A stretch of 64,000 nt of DNA from positions 123,501 to 187,500 of the forward strand of contig JAOTON010000943.1 of NCBI GenBank assembly GCA_034440635.1, in the 5' to 3' direction. Position 1 is the stretch's first letter; each line of letters opens with the position of its first letter. The notes under the pieces were generated by a model that was not told where the DNA came from, made no database searches, and saw nothing but the letters and a program-made list of their open reading frames with translations. A program made the translations under genes and the position numbers. Shown one piece after another: positions 56,304 through 64,000 of the stretch. Source of the DNA: Lepas anatifera (lineage: Eukaryota > Arthropoda > Thecostraca > Lepadidae).

Positions 56304-56816
56304 CTGCAACAACAGGGTTAGGACGTTCCACTCAACCGCACCAAAGATAGTTGTAGAACATGCGGAAGCTGAGACAAGGCAGCGAAATACACTTCAGTGC
56401 AAACGTTTTATGAAACTATGGGTGCAAGAGACCCCGGGAACAGTCGTTAAAGAACTCATATGATGTTTCCAAAGGATATCTCCTCGAACAGTGGCTTATT
56501 TGACTTATTAGACGGGTAACATAAGTTATTGGGCATTTGCCAAATAATATTATAAGGCATGGAGCCGATTCCGAATCTGATGGAAATACATGTATAACAG
56601 GTTGACAACTTTCAGTGTGCCTAAATTCACTGACTTCATCATACAGCAAAAATCCAGAGGACATCCATGTTGCTCTAACGCTCACATTGAACTAACGCCG
56701 TACGGTTTTCACGTATCGATAAAATTGCAAAGCTCCAGGAGCTTGTACAGCCCGATAAGCCCATCTGATTCATAACTTTAATAATAGCATACCAATTTCA
56801 AGTAAGCCAGACAGCT
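56304..56816 (-). other. Upstream midnolin intron begins; no gene seen
   Basis: The preceding exon (Ubl and first Catch segment) was not found to the right edge, so this intron is longer than 7.6 kb or the missing exons are too diverged to see by eye. Confidence 0.4.
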
Positions 56817-57044
56817 CATAGGCGGATCCAGGCTTACTGATCCGCAGAAGGGCACATGGTCGGCGACAACAATTTTGGGCTGCAAAACCTATCAGGTGGG
56901 CGCAACAATTTCATACTGGGTGCTCCAATACTGGCACCCTGGGGAGGAGGGGAGCGACATTTCAAGGGGGAGCCATCGACCTTTCAGTGGGAGGGGGCGA
57001 GGGTCGATGGGGGCAGAACCCTCCTCCCCGTGGATGCGCCCATG
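56817..57044. mobile_element. MITE, GGCGGATCCAGG family
   Basis: Ends CATAGGCGGATCCAGG and (inverted) CATGGGCGCATCCACGG. The interior has aaaacctatcaggtgggcgc and tttca.ggggg blocks as in 42233. Target duplication not evident. Confidence 0.7.
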
Positions 57045-57423
57045 AGCAACTTGCATTCCGAGAATCCAGGTGATTGCCCCTCCCCTCTTGATGCCGCATA
57101 GGCAGAGATCGCATTGAATCCGGGATTTATTTTGGTTTGGGAGTTTCTGTATAGGAATCATGACGGACAGGGGCGTCGTCAGCGACTTTTGCGGGGCGTT
57201 GTCAGCGACAGCTTCCAAACTGAAGATGACGAGATTTCAGGTGGGAGCTGAATCCAAAACTTGTAAACTTAATGACTGAAGCAGCGAACAGTCTTTCTCA
57301 AAGCCGTTCGTATACATCGAGTTTAGGAGCACCTGAGTCATTCCGCGTTGAAAGGCAGGGTAAAAGGCAAGCGTGCTCGGTCGAGGTGCAACATTTGAGA
57401 GAACGCAACCCTTCGTAGACCAT

Positions 57424-57608
57424 TCAAATAATAATTATTAGGGTTTAACGAGGCAGTAACTGCCAAGGCTATACGGCGTCGCCAGCTCTCTCCTGTTGGA
57501 AGGAATGGGGGGGGTCAGATCGACTTATTCAGAGGCTCCGCCAGGACTTGAACCCGGCACCGGTGACTTAGGTGATTTTGATGATGCCCACTAAGCCACC
57601 CATCCCCT
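57424..57608 (-). mobile_element. tRNA-derived SINE, copy 2
   Basis: The minus strand begins GGGATGGGTGGCTTAGTGGG (box A-like), with GGTTCAAGTCC (box B), then the family body gctggcgacgccgtat and the end ctcgttaaaccc with an AT-rich tail. Target duplication CGTAGACCAT / CATAGACCAT (nine of ten). 185 bp. Confidence 0.88.
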
Positions 57609-58071
57609 CATAGACCATATGACGGAACGCCTCCCCTGGTAGACCAGTTGGGAGACGAGGGTTCCTACCTTCCTCGCTTTCGGTATCCATGACAACGGCC
57701 ATACCGAGGAGCGGGAGGGCCAGATTGTGGCCGGCGGTGCTGGGCCGGGCATCACAAAGGGCATCTGGGTGGACCCATGAACGATTCCATTGAAGTCAGC
57801 CGATAAATTCCGCTTCTACTGCGCGTTCTAATCGAAAACCCAGATACTGATTCATGATTCCGTTAAATTTGGAGACCTCGAGTCGAATAAACATATTGAG
57901 AAATAGAGTAATGTTGATCATGTCGAGGCTTCTCCAGATCTAAAATCCCTCCAAAATCCTACCGCGGGATATGTCATAAATGAAGGAAAACATACAATTC
58001 CTACTGAAAAAACATCACAATGAACGTTTAACAGGCCACTTGCTAAACATACCCTTACAACTCGGGTAAGG
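57609..58071. other. No recognised gene; one curious open stretch
   Basis: At about 57672-57780 the plus strand is open as GIHDNGHTEEREGQIVAGGA followed by GPGITKGIWVDP and a stop. The composition looks protein-like, but no family is recognised. Confidence 0.25.
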
Positions 58072-58281
58072 ATAGGGGAGACCGGGGCTGGTTGCATCAC
58101 GAGTTGAATGCATCAGGGGCTGTAACTAAAAAAATATTCACTGGATAACAGTTTAAGCGGGTCCACTAGAACCGCGCACGCGCAATGTCTTTACGGTGAA
58201 GAAACCAGCGAATGCGGTCGGCCGATACCAGGTGAGGAGGCAAAAACTCATTTTTCTAGGGTGAAAGTATTTCTTTAGTCT

Positions 58282-58464
58282 TAATAATAATAATTATTGG
58301 GGCTTATCGACGCACCAACTGCCGGGTCATATGGCGTCGCCAACTCTTTCCCTGTTGGAAGGGTTTCTCGGGAGCCAGCTTGCTCCTTGTTCGGAAGCCG
58401 CCGGGCCTTGAACCCGGGTCGGCTGCGGGCAGACAGCTACGCTGACCACCCACTACCGCGCCCC
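58282..58464 (-). mobile_element. tRNA-derived SINE, copy 3 (inside a DNA transposon)
   Basis: Minus strand: a GGTTCAAGGCC box B in a tRNA-like head, then aagagttggcgacgccatat, ggtgcgtcgataagcccc and an (ATT)n tail. Perfect 10-bp target duplication TCTTTAGTCT (58272-58281, 58465-58474). 183 bp. Confidence 0.9.
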
Positions 58465-58860
58465 TCTTTAGTCTATTACATTATGTTTTAAATGAAATAC
58501 AAGATAACATGCACGCTGGTCATAAGCCTGGTAGGTTAAAGCGTGTTTCTCCAGTCTTCAATTGAGGCAAATACTTTTGGCGGGACCTCTCGGCTTGTGC
58601 AATATTTGGCGCCACGATTGATTCAGGGCAGGGACGGGGCAAGACGAATCATTTTTCGCGGGGCAGGTTGAAACATTGTTGCAACCTACCCCGGCGCTTA
58701 GTTTTGCTCATGGGAAAATTGAATAGTCATAAGGATGTATTATTGCAATAATTATTGACATGGGCGTCGGAAGTGGGAGGAGCGCGTCACTTCCGAGAAG
58801 CAGGTGCTATATCTGTCAGCAATGTGACTCTGACCCTGAATAAGTAAGCTCGGAAGGGTA

Positions 58861-58975
58861 TCCGATGGGAAACGTGCCTACCAAGGAGACGTGTCTCCGC
58901 TGAATGGGAAACGTGCCTACCAAGGAGACGTGTCTCCGCTGAATGGGAAACGTGCCTACCAATAAAGCGAATCTG
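58861..58975. repeat. 39-bp tandem repeat, about 2.6 units
   Basis: Unit ATGGGAAACGTGCCTACCAA plus GGAGACGTGTCTCCGCTGA. Inside each unit ggagacgtgtctcc is a perfect 14-base palindrome. Confidence 0.9.
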
Positions 58976-59260
58976 ACGTTGTATTGTGTTTCTGTGCACT
59001 AATTCCTCACGATGCAAGCTGCCCCGGGGACCGATGCAACTTACCCCGGCATGGGGGCAATTTGCATCAGGTGCAGAGCTGATTTCAAAAGTGTATTGTG
59101 GTAAAATGTATTTGTTTTGGGAAAAGATTAACTGTCGCTTGGTGGGGAAAAAAACTATATTTTGAATGGTGGTATCCAATTTTCGATAGATCTTGTGGAT
59201 TATTAGCTACGGAGCGAAAATTGAAAAATGACTCAACCAGCCCCGGTCTCCCCTATGTAC

Positions 59261-59293
59261 GACCCGAGTGATCATTCTTGTATCACTCGGGTC
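59261..59293. repeat. 12-bp hairpin just outside the transposon end
   Basis: GACCCGAGTGAT (59261-59272), 9-base loop, exact complement 59282-59293. ACTCGGGT also occurs just outside the left end (about 58060), so it may belong to the transposon's outer ends. Confidence 0.7.
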
Positions 59294-60321
59294 CGCATCA
59301 TTCTACCATTCTTCCATCGTTCCGGAAGAGCTGGCGGGTGACTCACCCGCGCCGCGGCGTGTCACCTGACCACCCTCCCCCTCCTCCTTCCCGCGGCCCA
59401 ACCCGCGGAACCCTCGCTCTGCAGTTCCTGAGGCCAGAGAACCTGCGTGGGATCGGGGGAGGGGGAGGGGGGTTGGGGACATGCCGAAGAAATCGGCACA
59501 CTGTCAGCAAGCTGTGAGTAAAAGCTACCAAACGCGCACATGATTGGCTGATGGAAAGTTCACAATCAGTGACAGTTGAATTACTCACAATAAGCAAATA
59601 CGCCCATCAGCCACGGGCTAGCACTTGAGCTGGTGAAACAGCTTCCCCCGCCGCGCTCACTTCAAGGCTACCACACTGTACCGGCGCTCCACTTTCCGTG
59701 CAGCTGTCAATCACGTGACGCCCCGTGTCCCGTTCAGGCCACGGCAAGCCGTCCCAGCCCCCCCCCTCCGTCCGTTCATAGGACGGCCAGGTGCCAGCCC
59801 GCCCACAGCCCACCCAGACGCCACGGCGGTCAGCTGATACCGCCGCGGGGCGTATCCAGCGCAGCAGAAGCCCGTCACACGTCACGATCGTTGGGCGGTG
59901 ACAGACAGACCTAGCGCTTCCCACGTTACCACCGGCATGGACGTCGCCACGAACTTGTTTCTATGTGGGTCTCGTATCCCTGATCCCCAGGAAGCCTTTG
60001 GACTTTGTGGACATACATACTGAGGCGGGCCGGATATTCATGTTTGCCGTGTAATAGAGGGTGGTGCCCCCCCTGAAAAAATGGGCCCCAAATTTATATG
60101 CGCATCACGTATTAGTTTTGCTTCAGACAGGAGAATAAAACTTCGATTATAAATGGTTCATGATGTTCATATCATATGCGGGTGCGGGCTAGCCCATCTT
60201 CAACTTGCTGCTGACAGGATTCTTTCTTCACTAAGACCAAAAACTCATCGGATTTCGCACCTCCTGGCTGGTTAGCATTTTACGATTTCTTTCCAATTCG
60301 ACCCGGCCTTCTTTATCATAT

Positions 60322-60324
<3 letters not shown>
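59294..60324. other. No recognised gene
   Basis: CpG-rich at 59620-59930 with cacgtga and overlapping open frames on both strands, none recognisable. An older relative of MITE family 2 lies at about 60185-60275 (gcccatcttcaac, tgctgctgaca, gaccaaaaact). Confidence 0.35.

Positions 60325-60403
<79 letters not shown>
60325..60403. repeat. (AT)n microsatellite
   Basis: About 39 AT units. Confidence 0.97.
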
Positions 60404-60407
<4 letters not shown>

Positions 60408-60798
60408 AAAACGTAGCCAAAATGTCCACAAACTGAATGAGGAATGACTCTGCCCTCTTCCTTGATTGATCCATTCAGCACAGTATTGGTCCTGGACACT
60501 TTTTGTCGCACCGTCCTTCAGGCAACTCTAAAGCAAGAAATCAAAGAGCTTCTCGCGAGACAGAACGAAACACTGATTTCACTCGTGTACCAAGGTTCTC
60601 TGGTTCGGTAGCGCTGACTCCTTTAGTCTCTGTTCAAGCTCTGCTGTACATTTCCTGGGACGTCCGGAGTGGCTTGGACAGGTTTCATTGTCTTCACTGG
60701 GGTTCTCCTCATACTTCTAAAAATGTACAACCACTTAGGAATTCTGCTTTGGAGGGGTTTTCTCATATCTGAATCTGGTCACGAAAGTGGCCTGGAGA

Positions 60799-60969
60799 CA
60801 ATGGCAGATCCAGGACTTCATTTCGGGGGGCGGGGTGGGCTAGGGGTTCGGGCCTCCCTCGCTATTGCCTATGAACAGCTTCCAGCTGTGCATTCACTAT
60901 AGGCGCTCTGGCATTCCTGTGTGGGGGGGCTATAGGCTTGAACCCCTGGCAACCCTGTATCCGCCACTG
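60799..60969. mobile_element. MITE, CAGTGGCGGAT ends
   Basis: Ends CAATGGCAGATCCAGG and (inverted) CAGTGGCGGATACAGG, flanked by CCTGGAGA and CCTGGAAA (seven of eight). 171 bp, closest to 23306-23470. Confidence 0.8.
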
Positions 60970-61501
60970 CCTGGAAAACTTGTCTGTCTTTCTGTCTTTT
61001 TGGCGAACATGACTGTCTCGCGCTCTTATTAAGGACACGTTGTGTTCACAAGCATTGAATCTAATCTGTCTTACACAATAGGAGTGACACGCGAATTATT
61101 TACGGATATATCACAAAAAACAGTAGTCAGGGTGGACCACCCTCTACAGCCGTCGCCAATATTTTTTGTGCTGTTCAATGTCCTCCTCTCTTGTTAGGGA
61201 GTCTCCTATGTATGTCATGGACTTCAAACATAAATAAAGATAACATCAACTTCAAACACACCATAGGTACTCTGGGCGTCATAGCTGCACAGCCCAGCGA
61301 GGGCACTAAGCCTACTTCGGGGAAGAAACCGCCCAAACTTATTACTTTAAGGCTTAATTTGATATTAAAGAGAACTGTCAACTTCAGCACAGGGGAATCG
61401 CGATATAATTTGTGCTTGGGGCGCTTTCTTGCAGAAATATTGGCCGGAGGCGATGCCGGCGTCAACACTTGAGAAGATTCAGAATCTGGGCTTTGTTTCA
61501 G
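60970..61501. other. No recognised gene
   Basis: AT-rich to mixed sequence with short frames only. Confidence 0.4.
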
Positions 61502-61726
61502 CATAGGCGGATCCAGGGGCAAAGGGGGCAGGTGTCCGAGCCCGTCCCCCCCCGATCGCCCGTGGCGACCGCTGAAATGGTCGCAGCGACCCCCTTGAAA
61601 TGTCGCTCCCCACCCCCTCCCCCAGGATGGGAAAAACGGCACCCGCCTGATAGGTTTTGACGGGCAAAAGTGGCACCCCGGGAAGGTGCCCCCCGACCCT
61701 AATTGGCAATCCTGGATTCCCCTATG
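61502..61726. mobile_element. MITE, GGCGGATCCAGG family, perfect duplication
   Basis: Ends CATAGGCGGATCCAGG and (inverted) CATAGGGGAATCCAGG, flanked by TGTTTCAG on both sides (61494-61501, 61727-61734). 225 bp. The best-preserved copy of the most frequent family. Confidence 0.9.
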
Positions 61727-62580
61727 TGTTTCAGGGATTTTTATCAAGGTAGAACATATCTAAGCCCTTAATTTTGGGTGGAAAACCTTCAGGAGACAAA
61801 TATGTCCATATTAAGTTCCCAAAAGAACGTTGCGAGTATCTTCCAGGGAAATATTTGAGCTGAGTCAGTCCTAGAGTCAACAATCGACTTCGCTGCCTCG
61901 CTAGGGGCCGCCTTCGGCATAGTAGGGCCTTAGGCGGGCTCCTTTATTAAGCAATGGACCTTGTTTGCAAGCCAATTGCCTTAATTATAACCCGAGCACG
62001 TATCGATTGCGCTGGGGGCCTCCTCTACTCTAAGTGACACCTCCGAGTATCACGAACTTCACTGGACGAAGCCTTCTTGGTCTCTTCAAGGGACTATCGT
62101 TTAAATACTGAGAAGTTCACCTATTTCGGCTGGCCTTACAGCATCCTCCACCGTTTAGGGGTCCCAATTTTTCAGCTAGAGGAGCCGCCTACACATGTCA
62201 GGTTTTGAAATATACATGAAGTAGCTACGCAGCACTGACCAGTGGCACCTCTGCCGTACGTGCCCCCACCCCCTTCCCCATATCGTCGATAGAGGAGCCT
62301 CTTCAAATATTCAGAAACCACATTCGCCGGTCAGGGGCCTCCCCATACCAGCTTAGGGAACCCAAAGTCAAATACGTGGACTTGTTGGTACCGTATTATA
62401 CTTGTTACCTCCATCCAGGTATCCAAATACTTGTTGGTAACGTATTTACGGTTCAGATTCTTAAGGCTATCGAAACTTTCCAGCACCGTAGGGTGACCCT
62501 GAGTCCAGCGACCCTGAGTCTTGTACCTCCTTAAATTTAATGCGGACTTCTCATTGCCACCATGAATTGGTGACAATGAG
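61727..62580. other. No recognised gene
   Basis: Includes a short duplicated phrase around tacttgttggta (62371-62440). Nothing else stands out. Confidence 0.4.
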
Positions 62581-62907
62581 CAGGGGCTGATGCAGCCGGC
62601 TGGTTGGAGGGGGAAACCCGTGTCGGTGAAAAGAGCGTTGAGCGGCGGAGGCGGCGGCCGGCAGGATTAAACGGGTGCAGAGCATAAATTTTCACCTTCA
62701 AAGAGGTACCCCGTGCGAATGGACAAAGACGTCAAAAAAATGTTTCCTTTTTCTGACGGATACGTCCTCAACAACTTATCGATTGTAAAACAATATATTG
62801 TCTGGGGAAGGGGGGTAAAATATGGTCTCCCCACCAAATTTCGCTTACGGTGGAAGTGGGGGGGGGGTGGGAATGAGCGCATTGACCCTCCACTGGATCC
62901 GCCCCTG
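62581..62907. mobile_element. MITE, CAGGGGCGGATCCAG ends
   Basis: Ends CAGGGGCTGATGCAGCCGG and (inverted) CAGGGGCGGATCCAGTGG, flanked by ACAATGAG and GCCATGAG (six of eight). 327 bp. The minus-strand frame across it is incidental. Confidence 0.6.
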
Positions 62908-62915
62908 GCCATGAG

Positions 62916-63835
62916 GACCATGCCCCCATGCTGGCAACGCCCCTGGCTACCCGCCCACCGTCCACACCCCCAGCCCGGACGCGGCGAAAGCGCCCGGGGT
63001 TGCAACAGGCGGCGCTCATCTCCACTGTTTTGCTTCCATTTTGTGCACGAACAGCATGCTCTACAATAGGCAGTGTGCAATGTGCATCCTCGCGGATAAG
63101 TGATAAAAGCGGCATCACTTGTGGACCAGCGCGCGTCAAGACGCTGCAAAGATCCAGCGTCACTGTCGCATTCATAGTGTGCGAGTCGACATCCCTCACG
63201 CAGGGTTATGAATCACGTTCAAGATGCTTTGCTTTGTCTCTGTTTCTCGTAACATGTTTTTGTATAGTTCATAGTGCTGTATTGAGGTATCCATTTAGAT
63301 GACTTTTCAGTCCTGAATTCAATGAAACGGAGCAACAAAAGAGACACCACAAGACGCAGATGAAACCCTCCAGTCGGAACAGTAAAGCACCTCATCTGAG
63401 ACATCAGTGGTTTCCTATTCCCGGGTCAGAATGTAGGTATGCTATGTTAGTGTATGCAGATGTTAGGCAACACATTGAACTAAGGTATTACGAGTTTTCT
63501 TGGCTCAGGGCTGCCTTATCACGGAGCAATGACGATTTTTCCGTTAGGTGTGCGTAATTAGGGCACTTTCCCCTATCCTAGCCCACACAACATACTGCTT
63601 ATTACCAAACGATGCGTTTAACCCCAGCTTTTTCGACATCTACGGTCAGAGCTTGCAACTTTTACCGAGACAGACAGACATCGACACAAGAGCAAATTTA
63701 CCCAGCACTGAGGCCAAGGTTAATGCTGGGACTCGTTTTCTTTTCTTGGTCCGATGTTCGCCGACAGCAGAGCAGAGCATCCCAGCCACTGAGCTAATAT
63801 CCACCCACTCCTAGGTCAATGCCGAGTAGAATCAT
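62916..63835. other. No recognised gene
   Basis: Short frames only. Nothing with a recognisable motif. Confidence 0.4.
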
Positions 63836-64000
63836 CATAGGCGGACCCAGGGTGCAAGAAGGGTGGTAGGTGAACTCCCTTCCCCACAAATCGACCCACC
63901 CCAACGGCGCCCCTCCGAAACGCCCCTTCCCATCTCTTCCCCCAGAATGTAAAGGTTGGCGCCCCCGTAATACGTTTCAGCGCCCCCCCATATGCCAATT
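63836..64000. mobile_element. MITE, GGCGGATCCAGG family, cut by window edge
   Basis: Left end CATAGGCGGACCCAGG, interior ggcgcccctccgaa..., gaatgtaaaggttggcgccc. The right end lies outside. Confidence 0.7.

Larger units (their letters stand above)
58072..59256. mobile_element. DNA transposon with perfect 23-bp inverted ends
   Basis: ATAGGGGAGACCGGGGCTGG plus TTG at 58072-58094 is exactly inverted at 59234-59256. If the terminal TA is counted as duplicated target, the insertion site was TA. The interior repeats ttgca...ccccgg phrases, carries a SINE (58282-58464) and a 39-bp tandem repeat, and has no transposase. A non-autonomous element of undetermined superfamily. Confidence 0.8.

Overview
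The window reads as nuclear DNA of an invertebrate animal, most likely an arthropod and perhaps a crustacean. The evidence is spliced minus-strand exons with GT-AG borders, a secreted C-type lectin, and an unusually rich mix of eukaryotic transposable elements: Penelope-like, Ty3/gypsy LTR, a CR1/L2-type LINE, tRNA-derived SINEs, hAT, PIF/Harbinger-like and many MITEs. There is no prokaryotic gene structure. The species cannot be named from sequence alone.

Two host genes can be supported, both on the minus strand. The first is midnolin (Stuxnet in flies), the receptor of a ubiquitin-independent route into the proteasome. Three of its exons are visible: 56161-56303, 17657-17839, and the terminal exon 16734-16987 carrying the C-terminal proteasome-binding helix. 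The N-terminal ubiquitin-like region lies beyond the right edge. The second is a single-exon secreted C-type lectin-domain protein at 13728-14192.

Layout from left to right: a head-to-head pair of 5'-truncated Penelope-like elements with hammerhead-like motifs (1.0-3.1 kb); two strong hairpins (4.4 kb) and a 234-bp satellite (4.6-5.2 kb); an AT-rich stretch without recognisable genes; a retrotransposon gag fragment between perfect 18-bp direct repeats (9.1-10.0 kb); a G-rich degenerate tandem array (10.9-12.0 kb); the lectin; a 30-bp minisatellite; and the 3' end of midnolin. From 17.8 to 56.2 kb the window is a single midnolin intron of about 38 kb. It holds most of the mobile elements: a PIF/Harbinger-like MITE, a Ty3/gypsy element with intact ends and target duplication but no reverse transcriptase, RNase H or integrase core, a 1.3-kb hAT relic, a LINE tail, a 23-nt minisatellite with higher-order structure, and a long series of MITEs with 8-bp target duplications. 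The rest (56.3-64 kb) is upstream midnolin intron with SINEs, a 1.2-kb DNA transposon with perfect 23-bp inverted ends, and more MITEs.

The most notable points are the midnolin reconstruction, with an apparent one-base insertion at an exon end; the gutted gypsy element; three SINE copies with matching architecture and 10-bp target duplications, two nested inside other elements; the Penelope hammerhead-like motifs; and one MITE family, ending in GGCGGATCCAGG, present about nine times or more. No complete, clearly novel multi-gene system was found.
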